A stretch of 62,674 nt of DNA. Origin: an uncultured Clostridia bacterium (GTDB lineage: Bacteria > Bacillota > Clostridia > Lachnospirales > CAG-274). Numbering within the stretch: position 1 is the stretch's first letter; the number at the start of each line of letters is the position of its first letter. Below the pieces are notes generated by a model that had not been told where the DNA came from, did not search any database, and saw only the letters and a program-made list of their open reading frames with translations. Shown piece after piece: positions 1-9,712 of this stretch. Where the stretch lies: NCBI GenBank assembly GCA_944383305.1, contig CALWOZ010000008.1, positions 1-62,674 on the forward strand. The letters are read 5' to 3'. A program made the position numbers and the translations under genes.

Positions 1-3000
1 TTATTAACTGACCCATTGGATTATAATTATATTGGTATCCTAAGCCATCGTCTTTCTCTGTGTCATATTGCTCTGGTTTTATTTCTTTTGAAAGTAAACC
101 ATTTGGATTATAATACTTTCTTGTTATACTTCCATCTTTTTCTATTCTGCGTATTTCCCTATTTAATAAGTCATATTCAATAGTTGTTTTTCTTCCTTGA
201 TTGTCTATTATTTCAGTAAGGTTACTTGCTTTGTCATACTTAAATTTAGTGGTGTTATCTATCTGACCTTTTTCTATATGTCTTTCACTTATCAAACGGT
301 CTATACTGTCATATTCTCTTATAACTTCATATCCATTAGGTGTTTTTATTTTTGTTATGTTTCCATTTTTGTCATACTCATACTTTGTTATAGCATTAAC
401 TTCATTTTCTAACAACCTTTTTACTTCTATAAGCCTACCTGATTTGTCATACTCATATACTATTTCTTGCCATAAAGTATGATTTATTTTTCTTCTTTCT
501 TTAGATACTTTATTAAATATGTTGTAGCTATATTCTTGTACTGCTCCTGTACAGTCACTTACTTTTGTTCTTCTATTGTCTTTGTCATATTCAAAAGTTA
601 TAGTATGTACTTCTCCGTCATAGCTATCTTTTGTTTGATACTCTACATATCTATTTTCTTTTATTAAGTTACCAGAAAGGTCATATTCATATGTTGTTAA
701 GCTATAATTATCTTCTTTCATTGGCTCTCTTTTCTCTATTAGCCAATTCATATAGTTATATTTGTACAAAATAGCTTTATCACTTATTTTACACATATAC
801 GCATTTTTTTCCTGTATAATATTCCCTTTTAAGTCATATTTATACATTCTTAATACGTTATGTCTAGGGTCTGTTACTTTAATTAACCTATTCATACAGT
901 CATATTCATAAATGTATCCTGCACCGTCATCTAATTCTTTGTCATACTGTTCTGGTGCTATTACTTTTATTACATTTCCATTAGAGTCATATTTTATACG
1001 CTCTATACTTCCATCTGGATATATTGTTTTTATTTTGTTATCAAACCCATCATATTCATATGATATACCTTTACCATCATTTGTTTTATCATTATAGCTA
1101 TTAGGGTTTATTTCTTTTAACAAGTTGCCTTCATAATCTCTAGGTGTTGCATATACATTACCTTCTGCATCTTCTGTTTTTAATAGTTTATGAAATGGTG
1201 TATATTCATATCTTGTCCCTATCCCTTTTTCTATGTTGTTAGGTAATATAACTTTTTTTAGGTTAAACATTTGGTCATACTTATAAAGTGTCATATTTCC
1301 TAATTGGTCTATCTCTTTTGTCATTATGTCCATTGCGTCATATTCAAAGGCTCTTGTTCCGTACCCGTTATTTACACTTGTACATCTTCCTGCCTTGTCA
1401 TATGTATATGAATACTCATTTTCTTCATTTGTTATATATTTTGTAGGTTTATTAAACTGCCCTTTTTGGAAGCTATATTCAAATATTTTTTCCCTACCTT
1501 CAGGGTCTATTTCTTTTATAATTCTTCCATATTGGTCATACTCATATAATACTACAAGTTCTCTTTCATCATCTATTTTCCCTACACTTTTTATAACATT
1601 TCCTTTGTTATCATACTCATACTTATACTCTTTTCCAAATGTATCCCATTCTTTTATTAAGTTATCTTTTTTGTCATATTCATAATAAGTTATTAATCCA
1701 TTTGACAAATGTTCTTCTAATTTAAAACCATTTTTGTTATATACATATTTTGTTTCATTTCCTAATCTATCTTTTTCATAGATTATATTTTCCCACATAT
1801 CATATTTTATTTCTTCATATGTTCCATCTTGATATACTATTTTTGTTGGCTCATTTTTTTCATCATAGTGATATTTTATTTCTCTATTCATTTTTGGTAA
1901 TATATATGTATTTATCCTGTTTTCATCATCATATATAAACTTATATTCTTGTCCTGTTGATACCATTTGATATATTACCCTATTTTTTTCATCATATTTA
2001 TTATTTACAAATGTTATCCCATCTACATTTGTTACACTTTCTATCACTCCTTGCTCATTATAATTATACCTTTCTATTCCTTTATTTGGTATTTCTACTC
2101 TTATTAAATAATCTCCGTCATATTCATATTTTATTTCTCGGTTCATATTGTCTGTTATTTTTCTTATTTTGTTTTCTTTTATTTCAAAATTGAAATATTG
2201 TCCACTTGGAAATTCTATCCTTTTTAATATATCATTTTCATATATATATTCTCTTTTATTTCCATTTGAATCTATAACATACAATAATAAACCATTTTCT
2301 TTATATATTAACATATGCTTTTTAAGAGAATTATAAACTTTATAGCCATTTTCAATCTTACTTAATAAAAATACTTCTTCACCATTTCTTACACTTTTTA
2401 TTTCATTTTCTTTTACTTCAAATACTTCTCTACCATTATCCAGTGTATATAATGTTATATAATTTGTTTGGAACTCTAAATGACTAAATATACTTAAGTT
2501 CCAACCTTTTCCTATTGATGAAACATTATTATATATTGATTGGTAATTTCTTTCTATTGCAACATCTTCTAATATATCATTTATTATCAAATCGCATTGT
2601 TCTATTAGAAAACTTCCTGTTATTGCATCTACTGGCTCACTTATTTTTTTTATGTTTTTAGCTACTACCATACTAGAAACACCTGCTATTGCAAGATCAT
2701 AGCCTATTTCTTTTGGTGCTAATAAATAATTTAATGTATTATCTTTAAATGTTAATTCACTATCAATTGCTATGTCTAATGCTCTTAAAGCTGCTCCACT
2801 TGCCACTTCTTCTGCTACTGTTGCACCTACTGTATTTACAGTGTTTTTTACTAATTGTGAGCATTTTGCTCCATTTTTTAGTATTGTTAATGATCCAAAT
2901 AAACTTGCAAATCCAACTCCTACTGCACCATCTAATGCTGCTTTTGTCCCTACTTCAATATATTCCGAAGGAGATACATTTCCACTCATCATATCTGATG

Positions 3001-4762
3001 CTGCTTTTGCACCTATATATAACGTTCCTACTAGAGCAATTCCTTTTGCTACTGCCACAGCTGCTATCATACCACCTATACCTGCTGCTATACCTGCTGC
3101 TAATACACATACTGCTATTGCACATACTGCACCTATTGCAATTCCTGCTATCAATCCACCCCAATCAAACTTACCTTCTTTTGGTGCATCATCAAATGGT
3201 GGAAACTCCATATAAACTCTACCTTGATACACTATATTTTCATAAGATATTATGTCAAATCTATTATTCATTATAAACATTGTGTCATTATCTACTGTCT
3301 GTATTTGAATAGCATCTTTTTTCTCATTTAAACTTTTCATCATAACATATGTGCCTTTTGATACTATTTCATCTAAAAAATTCTGCAATAATAAGCTAGT
3401 TCGTACTATTATATTACTTAAAAATGATTGTAATATTATATTTTTTTTACTTTTTATTTCTATTTCTTCTAGTGCAATTATATCTAATATTTTATTACTC
3501 TCAAATTTTAGATATTTTTCATCATCAAATAATATTTCTAAAGGTATTTCTATATTACTTGTCCCACTAAATCTCATTATACTTGGGTACATATCCATTC
3601 TTTTATTATGCTCTGTTACCATACCCCTATTTTGTACATTGCTAAATCCTTCAAAGTCTAAATCACTTTTTTCATCATTTCCACCATTTGTTCTCGGGCT
3701 ATTTGTTGCTATTCCATTTCTTTCATCAGCACTTTCAAAATATAATGATGCTTTTGTTCCTATTTTGGGCATACAATACATTAAACTTCCTGATGTTGGT
3801 TTCCATTTATAATCATATTCTCCATTTTTACCGTCTATATCTAGCTTTAACCACACTTTTTCACTAGATGTTTTTATTACTTCTCCTAAAAGAGTTAATC
3901 CTGTAAAAAGTTGATTATAATATTCTACTACATTTACATATTCTTCTCTTGCTAATGTGTAGTAAAATACTAATTCCCCTTTTTCAAATTTTACTTCTTT
4001 TTCACATATTATTAATTTTTTATCTTGAAATAATACTTTATCTCCTATATGAAAATTTCTTCCATCTTTTATTTTGTATGTTATGTAATATATTTTACTT
4101 AAGCCTAGCTTTGTACCTACTTCATAATATTTTGAACTAATACATACATTATATGTGTTTGTTTCAAATATTCTTTCATACTCTTTTAAGGTTTCATTTC
4201 CACATCTTACACCAAACCATATACGAGGATTTCCTGTTACTATGTCAGATTGAATTGGTTTATTAAAATGGCTTGCTAGTCTTCTTGCAAATTCCCAGTC
4301 TGTTTCATTATATTGTATTAATGGTATTCCTATTTTCCTATCTTGTCCTATTGTACATATTACTTGATTACTTCCTATTGCTTCTTTTATTACTTGTGCA
4401 TATGTCATACTTACATTTTGAAATGACCTTTTTTTCTTTTCTATATCAAATAAATATGATGAACTTATACCATTTATTTCTATTTCATAAAACTTTCCTT
4501 CTTGATTTACTTTTGTATTTAATATAATACCTTCAAATATTCCATACTCTTTTTCTTCTCCATTTTCGTCAAGTTCTACTACTTTTACAGGTTCTTTAAA
4601 ACATTTATTTTGTATTTCTTCCATTCCTATATCTGCTGGTATTATACCTTTTACATATATTGTTGGATGTTCATTTGTTTTTGCACTTATCTTTATATCT
4701 CTTATTTTTTGTATTGTAAACTTTCCTGTTACTTTTATTCTATGTGCAGATAAATACTCCAT
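1..4762 (-). CDS. VgrG-Rhs fusion, probable polymorphic toxin (3' end outside window)
   Basis: The frame opens with ATG at 4762 behind a GGAGG-type site and stays open to the window edge, giving at least 1587 residues; the toxin tip is missing. Residues about 1-380 look like VgrG / phage late control protein D, with the motif NETDWEFARRLASHF near residue 150. Residues about 533-600 are a Gly/Ala-rich hydrophobic stretch that could form transmembrane helices. A PVDAITGSF motif near residue 709, typical of the start of Rhs cores, is followed by many YD repeats (YEYD..GN..K type) to the edge. Known family behaviour: Rhs repeats form a shell around a C-terminal toxin that is carried on a spike. 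Inference: this is a cargo-bearing spike of the contractile system encoded to its right. Homology of domains is clear; the toxin activity cannot be judged. Confidence 0.85.
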   Translation of the reverse strand, partial: MEYLSAHRIKVTGKFTIQKIRDIKISAKTNEHPTIYVKGIIPADIGMEEIQNKCFKEPVKVVELDENGEEKEYGIFEGIILNTKVNQEGKFYEIEINGISSSYLFDIEKKKRSFQNVSMTYAQVIKEAIGSNQVICTIGQDRKIGIPLIQYNETDWEFARRLASHFNKPIQSDIVTGNPRIWFGVRCGNETLKEYERIFETNTYNVCISSKYYEVGTKLGLSKIYYITYKIKDGRNFHIGDKVLFQDKKLIICEKEVKFEKGELVFYYTLAREEYVNVVEYYNQLFTGLTLLGEVIKTSSEKVWLKLDIDGKNGEYDYKWKPTSGSLMYCMPKIGTKASLYFESADERNGIATNSPRTNGGNDEKSDLDFEGFSNVQNRGMVTEHNKRMDMYPSIMRFSGTSNIEIPLEILFDDEKYLKFESNKILDIIALEEIEIKSKKNIILQSFLSNIIVRTSLLLQNFLDEIVSKGTYVMMKSLNEKKDAIQIQTVDNDTMFIMNNRFDIISYENIVYQGRVYMEFPPFDDAPKEGKFDWGGLIAGIAIGAVCAIAVCVLAAGIAAGIGGMIAAVAVAKGIALVGTLYIGAKAASDMMSGNVSPSEYIEVGTKAALDGAVGVGFASLFGSLTILKNGAKCSQLVKNTVNTVGATVAEEVASGAALRALDIAIDSELTFKDNTLNYLLAPKEIGYDLAIAGVSSMVVAKNIKKISEPVDAITGSFLIEQCDLIINDILEDVAIERNYQSIYNNVSSIGKGWNLSIFSHLEFQTNYITLYTLDNGREVFEVKENEIKSVRNGEEVFLLSKIENGYKVYNSLKKHMLIYKENGLLLYVIDSNGNKREYIYENDILKRIEFPSGQYFNFEIKENKIRKITDNMNREIKYEYDGDYLIRVEIPNKGIERYNYNEQGVIESVTNVDGITFVNNKYDEKNRVIYQMVSTGQEYKFIYDDENRINTYILPKMNREIKYHYDEKNEPTKIVYQDGTYEEIKYDMWENIIYEKDRLGNETKYVYNKNGFKLEEHLSNGLITYYEYDKKDNLIKEWDTFGKEYKYEYDNKGNVIKSVGKIDDERELVVLYEYDQYGRIIKEIDPEGREKIFEYSFQKGQFNKPTKYITNEENEYSYTYDKAGRCTSVNNGYGTRAFEYDAMDIMTKEIDQLGNMTLYKYDQMFNLKKVILPNNIEKGIGTRYEYTPFHKLLKTEDAEGNVYATPRDYEGNLLKEINPNSYNDKTNDGKGISYEYDGFDNKIKTIYPDGSIERIKYDSNGNVIKVIAPEQYDKELDDGAGYIYEYDCMNRLIKVTDPRHNVLRMYKYDLKGNIIQEKNAYMCKISDKAILYKYNYMNWLIEKREPMKEDNYSLTTYEYDLSGNLIKENRYVEYQTKDSYDGEVHTITFEYDKDNRRTKVSDCTGAVQEYSYNIFNKVSKERRKINHTLWQEIVYEYDKSGRLIEVKRLLENEVNAITKYEYDKNGNITKIKTPNGYEVIREYDSIDRLISERHIEKGQIDNTTKFKYDKASNLTEIIDNQGRKTTIEYDLLNREIRRIEKDGSITRKYYNPNGLLSKEIKPEQYDTEKDDGLGYQYNYNPMGQLI

Positions 4763-4869
4763 ATTCCCCCTCCTATCTTTAGTTATATATATTAATTAAG
4801 ATTTAATTTTTATTAATCAAGTACTATTTCATTATATATTGATAATATATTTTTAACTTAAATACTGCC

Positions 4870-5299
4870 TTATTTTACTTCCTTTAACATATCTTCTAAA
4901 TTTTCAGGTGCTTTACTTAAATCATTCATTACATTTCTAAAATAATACTGTTCCTATGTTGGTATATAAAGCATTCCATTAGTATTTATAGCAGCATTCA
5001 TTAACCTAGCAATTTTTCTAGTTTAATCGTAGCTAAATAAATCTAATTCATTATTTTGTTATCCCCTATATAAATCAGCTCTTATTTTTTTAAATTCATC
5101 CCATATTATTGCATTTGGCATATTATTATAAAGTTCAGGTTTAATTAATATCCCTAATGGTGCATTATCAACTATTTCACCCGTCCTCTCTATACCTAAC
5201 TCAAATGAATTCGTAATTATATTTTTCATATATTTCATAAACTTTTCAGGTTCTTTATACAAATTTATTCCTGTTACTTTTATAGCAGGTAAATTTTAC
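4870..5299 (-). pseudogene. Decayed paralogue of the downstream domain of the PAAR-like effector
   Basis: One continuous minus-strand frame is interrupted by stops at 5059-5061 (TAA), 5023-5025 (TAA) and 4954-4956 (TAG) and ends with TAA at 4870. Bridging the stops gives about 140 residues without any frameshift. Its C-terminal part, YYFRNVMNDL followed by PENLEDML, matches HYFRNIMNEF followed by PDNLDDML in the 511-residue effector next door, so it is a relic of a related gene. The longest open piece (5059-5262) would start at TTG. All three internal stops can be read as former Gln codons. The 5' boundary is uncertain because further stops lie upstream of about 5290. It is probably a leftover from toxin-cassette turnover beside the Rhs gene. 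Confidence 0.6.
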
Positions 5300-5354
5300 T
5301 TTTATTTTTATTTCATATTTTAAATATTTCAATCTTTATATTTTTACTGAATTT

Positions 5355-5627
5355 TTATGTAATCCATATAACATTATTCCAAAATATTAAAATATTTTTT
5401 AATATTAACAGTAATGTAATAATCCAGATAAATATTATATAAGCTTTATTATTTTTATATAGTATTGTTATAAATGGCATTAATAAAAACATAATAATAA
5501 AAAATATAAGACTAAATCTATCTATAAATGTTGGATCTATTTTTTCAAACCACATTTTAGAACTAAATAAACTTTTTATTGTAATAGCAATATATATGTA
5601 TATTAAAATTTTTATTACAGTTTTCAT
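5355..5627 (-). CDS. Small membrane protein, candidate immunity protein
   Basis: This 90-residue protein is nearly all hydrophobic, with about three predicted membrane segments (residues 5-20, 35-57 and 63-85). Its ATG overlaps the stop of the preceding effector gene by one base (TAATG), so translation is probably coupled. I recognise no family. The position directly after a putative toxin gene and the membrane character are typical of immunity proteins against membrane-acting or periplasm-acting effectors, but that role is inferred from position only. It could also be an accessory protein of the injection system. Confidence 0.55.
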   Translation of the reverse strand: MKTVIKILIYIYIAITIKSLFSSKMWFEKIDPTFIDRFSLIFFIIMFLLMPFITILYKNNKAYIIFIWIITLLLILKNILIFWNNVIWIT

Positions 5628-7162
5628 TATTCTAAACCTAATCCTTTTCTGTATTCTTTTACTTGTTCTATAGTTTCATCATTTAGTGATACTGGAGGTA
5701 AAATATTTTCACCTATATTACCTAAACCATTACCCAATTGTGTATTTATAGGTATATTAAAATATTCTTCTAATGATTTATCTATATAGTTTTCTAGCAT
5801 ATCCTGTTCGTATGGTATTACATCATATATAACATGATAAATTCCTAATTGTTCATTAGGAGATGCATAGTTATAAGTACCCATATTTATTGGATCAGTA
5901 TTTCTATTTAATAATTTACCATCCTTATTATAAACAGCTTCAAAAATTCCATCACTAGATACAAATTTTAAATTATACTCTCCATTATTTCCATGCATAT
6001 GATAAATAGATTTTTCAATTGGTAGACACTCCCATTCGTTTCTATTTACTAATTCTAACATATCATCAAGATTATCAGGTATACTTCCAAATTCATTCAT
6101 AATATTTCTAAAATAATGTATGGTTTCATCCATTTTTGAATTTTTTACAAGCTCATTTATAATTTTAACAAATTCATTTGTATTTAAGTCTATATTTTTT
6201 AATTCATCATCTTTATATGCTCTATATACATCCGACATTACTTTATATAACAACTGTTTATTTTCTTCTTTATCCTTTAATTTTATAAATTCATTGTTTA
6301 AAGTATTCATATAGTTTTCTGTGTCATTTACAAAATCTATTCCTAATCCTTCTTTGTTTAATATTTTATCCAAAACTTGTTTGTCTTTATCTATTTCATT
6401 TATGTTTTCCATAACAGGTTCTTGTTCATAAATCAAATCTTGTCCAGAATCTATTGGTTCTATTAAACCTCCATGTCTACATACTAAAAATGAATTCATT
6501 GTTAGGACTTCATATCCTTTTGTTTTATCATCTCCATCTTTTTCTTTATCTCCAGCATCTTTTTCACCATTATCAACTAAATGTACTTTCTTTTTCGTAT
6601 CTAACCATTCTTTTATTATGTAAGGCAAACAAGCTTTTCCTTTTACATTTTCTATTTTTACGTTCCCTTTCTCATCTGTTGTTTCTTTTTCTAATAATAC
6701 TTTTTCTGTTTTTAAATATTTACTTCCAGAACTACATACTCCAAAACTCATTATATTTTCAAATTCTAATTTATCTAATTTATGTGCCATTGGTTTTTGC
6801 TGTATGTAAACACCATGGTCTTTTAATATATTAAATTTTCTTTCATGACTTCCAAAACTACATTTTAATAACGCACCTCTAACTAGAAATTCATTTGATA
6901 AAATTTCTTCTAAAGCCTGTTCTATTTCTTTATTAATTTTTTCTTCATTGGATTTTTCTTCTTCAGTTTTATCATCATCACTTTTTTGGTCCTTTTCTTT
7001 TTCCTCTCTTATCATATTAGCTTGAAAATTTTTTACTTCTTCTCTTTGATTTCTTAAGTCTTGTTCTAGTTTATTAAAGTCTTCTTTTTCATTTATTGAT
7101 GGTATATCATTTTGATAACTTTTTGCTAAACTATCAATCCAAGATTCTTCATACCTATTCAA
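5627..7162 (-). CDS. PAAR-like (DUF4280) spike-tip protein with C-terminal putative toxin domain
   Basis: A 511-residue protein starting at TTG behind AGGAGG; no ATG is in a better place. Residues 1-90 are charged and coiled-coil-like. Residues about 92-235 fit the DUF4280 PAAR-like fold, with paired conserved segments such as LVRGALLKCSFGS and FLVCRHGG. DUF4280 proteins cap the spike of contractile systems and often carry effectors. The C-terminal half contains TYNYASPNEQ and YDVIPYEQDM, resembling segments found near the tips of Rhs and other polymorphic toxins; I cannot assign an activity. It follows the VgrG gene and two adaptor candidates, and a small membrane protein starts on its stop codon. 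A decayed paralogue of its middle region lies just downstream. Confidence 0.72.
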   Translation of the reverse strand: MNRYEESWIDSLAKSYQNDIPSINEKEDFNKLEQDLRNQREEVKNFQANMIREEKEKDQKSDDDKTEEEKSNEEKINKEIEQALEEILSNEFLVRGALLKCSFGSHERKFNILKDHGVYIQQKPMAHKLDKLEFENIMSFGVCSSGSKYLKTEKVLLEKETTDEKGNVKIENVKGKACLPYIIKEWLDTKKKVHLVDNGEKDAGDKEKDGDDKTKGYEVLTMNSFLVCRHGGLIEPIDSGQDLIYEQEPVMENINEIDKDKQVLDKILNKEGLGIDFVNDTENYMNTLNNEFIKLKDKEENKQLLYKVMSDVYRAYKDDELKNIDLNTNEFVKIINELVKNSKMDETIHYFRNIMNEFGSIPDNLDDMLELVNRNEWECLPIEKSIYHMHGNNGEYNLKFVSSDGIFEAVYNKDGKLLNRNTDPINMGTYNYASPNEQLGIYHVIYDVIPYEQDMLENYIDKSLEEYFNIPINTQLGNGLGNIGENILPPVSLNDETIEQVKEYRKGLGLE

Positions 7163-7177
7163 TACATAGCACCTCCT

Positions 7178-7693
7178 TTATATTACTTCCAATTCGATTA
7201 AATTTATTCCTTTTACGTTTCTTTTTAATACACTTTCTATAAAATCTAATCTACCTACTATATATCTACCTTTTATGCCAGCAACTTTAAATATAGGTTT
7301 ATTTTTTATATTTTCTCTGTTTAATATTATTTTCTTTGTTACATCTCTATTGTATATATCACTTTTTTCTGATAAACAATCTATTTCTTCAAATATTGGT
7401 AGATAGTATACTTGCATATCTGCTGTTTTAGGTTCTATTAATATAATCTGTTTCATTTTTAATCTTTTGTCATAAATTTTTATAATATTTTTTATTTTTT
7501 CGCTTACTAAAAATACTGGGCTACTTATTATATCTGTCCAAAATAAAAATTCACTTTCTTTTATAAAAAATGCTTTTCTTTTAGGCAATTTATAGTATTT
7601 GCTCTCAGGTAAAAAATTTATATCTTGATGCCAACTTATAATTTGTGGTGATGAGTAAAATTTTTTATCTTTTTCTATTATAAAGTATTTCAT
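7178..7693 (-). CDS. Imm11-like (DUF1629-type) small protein, possible effector adaptor
   Basis: 171 residues, ATG overlapping the previous stop by four bases (ATGA). The segment SSPVFLVSEKIKNIIK and the C-terminal part resemble the Imm11/DUF1629 group, which is common beside polymorphic toxins and in Clostridia contractile clusters. That resemblance is from memory of the pattern and is weak. It lies between the spike gene and the PAAR-like effector, so it may help load the effector or neutralise it. No signal peptide or membrane segment is seen, so it is probably cytoplasmic. Confidence 0.45.
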   Translation of the reverse strand: MKYFIIEKDKKFYSSPQIISWHQDINFLPESKYYKLPKRKAFFIKESEFLFWTDIISSPVFLVSEKIKNIIKIYDKRLKMKQIILIEPKTADMQVYYLPIFEEIDCLSEKSDIYNRDVTKKIILNRENIKNKPIFKVAGIKGRYIVGRLDFIESVLKRNVKGINLIELEVI

Positions 7694-8259
7694 ATATGCT
7701 CCTTTAATTCACATACTATATCTAATTTTTCCATAAAATCTCCATATAAAAATGTTATTTTATGGTCCAATGGAGTTAATATTTGTTGATTTATTAAGCT
7801 ATTTAATATTTGTTTTATATAGTATGAATATAAATTCATATATTTTTTGCTGTATTTAAATGTAATCTCTTGTAGTTCAAATTCAGTTAATCTTGTATAT
7901 TTTTTATTTATTTCTTTTTTTATATGTTCTATATCTATATTTATGTATTCAAATAAATAATTTATACTAAAATAATTGTATATAGAATTATTATCTAAAT
8001 ATAATTCCTCATTACAAGCTATTAATATTAATTGGTATTTTTTAGTTATTATAGAACTATTAAGTGGTGATATTATTATATAAATATCATCATTTAATTC
8101 TGACTTAGAATTTATCAGTATTTTTATTAATTTATAAAAATTACTTTCTATATCTGTCCTATTTTTAATAAACATATCTTCTATTTTTTTTTGATTATCT
8201 AATAAAATTTTTTCAAATTCCACATCTATGTAACTTAATATTTCATCTATTCTATCCAA
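7690..8259 (-). CDS. Unknown cytoplasmic protein of the injection cluster
   Basis: 189 residues, starting at TTG after a GGATGTG-type site, 11 bases downstream of the VgrG stop; its end overlaps the next start. The protein is rich in Ile, Asn and Lys, without signal peptide or clear membrane helix, and looks mostly helical in its C-terminal half. I recognise no motif. Tight spacing to the VgrG gene and the Imm11-like gene suggests it serves spike or effector assembly. No function should be assigned on this evidence. Confidence 0.55.
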   Translation of the reverse strand: MDRIDEILSYIDVEFEKILLDNQKKIEDMFIKNRTDIESNFYKLIKILINSKSELNDDIYIIISPLNSSIITKKYQLILIACNEELYLDNNSIYNYFSINYLFEYINIDIEHIKKEINKKYTRLTEFELQEITFKYSKKYMNLYSYYIKQILNSLINQQILTPLDHKITFLYGDFMEKLDIVCELKEHI

Positions 8260-8270
8260 ATAATCACATC

Positions 8271-9698
8271 CTAATTTAAAAATATTTGGTCTCCATTTGT
8301 GAATGCATTATCTTTTAATTGTTGAGTTGTTTGTCCTTGTACTACCTTTATACTTTCTGGAGCTACTAGGTTAATTGATTTTGTTGCACTTGATATAGTT
8401 ATATCTTCTTCTGATTTTATTGTTATAGATTTATCGCTTACTATTTTTATACCTTCTTCATCTATTATTTCTATTGACATACCTTTATTATTTGTTATTA
8501 ATAATGTATTTGGTGTAAACAATATTTCTTTTCCCTGTTTATTCATTATAGATTTATAGTCTGGATTTGTTCTTCTATTATCACCTATATCTGGATTTTT
8601 TGTTTCTTCTTTTACCTCTAAATGAGTTGAGCTTATTACATATGCTTCTGCTTCATCTTCTGTTGGCATATATATTCTTACACTATCACCTATTTCTGGC
8701 ATAGAATACCAACCTGTTCCATCTGGTGTTGAGTATACAGTTGAATATGGAAACCATCTTGTACCACAACTAGCTTTGTTTTCATCTTCTTGTATAGATA
8801 CTTGTACTACGTCACTTTTAACATTTGTTATATTAGCTTCAAGTGATGCACCTAATAAATTTATGCTATAATATTTTGGTAACCTAAATCCATTTTTAGA
8901 TTTCATATAATAAATATGATACAGTTCACTTCCATCAAATATAGTTTCTATTTTATATATGTATAGCTTATTTCCCATTACTTTAAATATATCTGCTAGT
9001 CTGTACACCTCTCTTGACTTAAATATATAATATGTAAAGTCTTTTTCTGTTACTCCTTTAAGCCCATACCCTGTTTTTTCTCCATATTCTTTAAAGTCTT
9101 TTTTTATTGTATATGTTTTTCCTTCAAACTCTCTTTCTTCTGAATAATTTGGTATTCCAAAATAATATCTACAACCATTTACTTTATACTCAGGAAATAC
9201 TACACTTTCAAAATGACTAGCTAGTCTTTTTATAAAATTCCAATCAGTTTCTTTATATTGAACTACAAATTTATTTATACTTTCTTCTTTTCCAACAGTC
9301 ATTATAAAGTTACTATTTTCATATCCAGCCTTACAAGTTTCTAATAAATTTTTATATTGTAAACTTCCTGTTTGAAATGTTCTTGTATGAATATTTAAGT
9401 CCATTAAATAGCTTCCTGTTTTTAATTCTATATCCATTCTACAAAGAGTATTTTCAAAATATATGTTTAATTCTGTTAAAATACCATAAAATAAAGTTTC
9501 TTGTTTCTTATTTTCTTCTAATAAAACTACCTCTACCCAAAAATCATTTAATCCCATTTCTAAATATTTTTCTGCATTTTCTTCTTGGATGTACATAGAT
9601 GCTTTTAGTACACCGTGTTCATTTGGCTCTACCTTACTTTCTATACTCAATAAATTGGTAAATTCAAAAGGTTTTATTATTATGTTTTGCTCTCTCAT
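8271..9698 (-). CDS. vgrG: VgrG-like spike protein (gp27-gp5 type)
   Basis: I choose ATG at 9698, which has AGGTGG seven bases upstream, over a TTG at 9716 that would overlap the preceding gene. The 475-residue protein has a gp27/late control D-like N-terminal half with YKETDWNFIKRLASHF near residue 150, then an OB-fold-like gp5 part around residue 330 (RWFPYSTVYS, MPEIGDSVRIYMP), and a C-terminal run of short beta repeats (GIKIVSDKSITIKSEEDITI) expected of a spike needle. VgrG trimers sit on the tube tip and puncture the target. The N-terminal half is a paralogue of the start of the VgrG-Rhs fusion at 1-4762, but this copy has no cargo. Confidence 0.88.
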   Translation of the reverse strand: MREQNIIIKPFEFTNLLSIESKVEPNEHGVLKASMYIQEENAEKYLEMGLNDFWVEVVLLEENKKQETLFYGILTELNIYFENTLCRMDIELKTGSYLMDLNIHTRTFQTGSLQYKNLLETCKAGYENSNFIMTVGKEESINKFVVQYKETDWNFIKRLASHFESVVFPEYKVNGCRYYFGIPNYSEEREFEGKTYTIKKDFKEYGEKTGYGLKGVTEKDFTYYIFKSREVYRLADIFKVMGNKLYIYKIETIFDGSELYHIYYMKSKNGFRLPKYYSINLLGASLEANITNVKSDVVQVSIQEDENKASCGTRWFPYSTVYSTPDGTGWYSMPEIGDSVRIYMPTEDEAEAYVISSTHLEVKEETKNPDIGDNRRTNPDYKSIMNKQGKEILFTPNTLLITNNKGMSIEIIDEEGIKIVSDKSITIKSEEDITISSATKSINLVAPESIKVVQGQTTQQLKDNAFTNGDQIFLN

Positions 9699-9712
9699 AG
9701 TTTCACCACCTA

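Noticed and set aside
1..4762. Several plus-strand open frames of 60-175 codons with Leu/Ser/Phe-rich products
   Set aside because: They are antisense shadows of the Rhs coding frame; composition is a by-product of AT-rich YD repeats and none has a fitting ribosome-binding site or motif.
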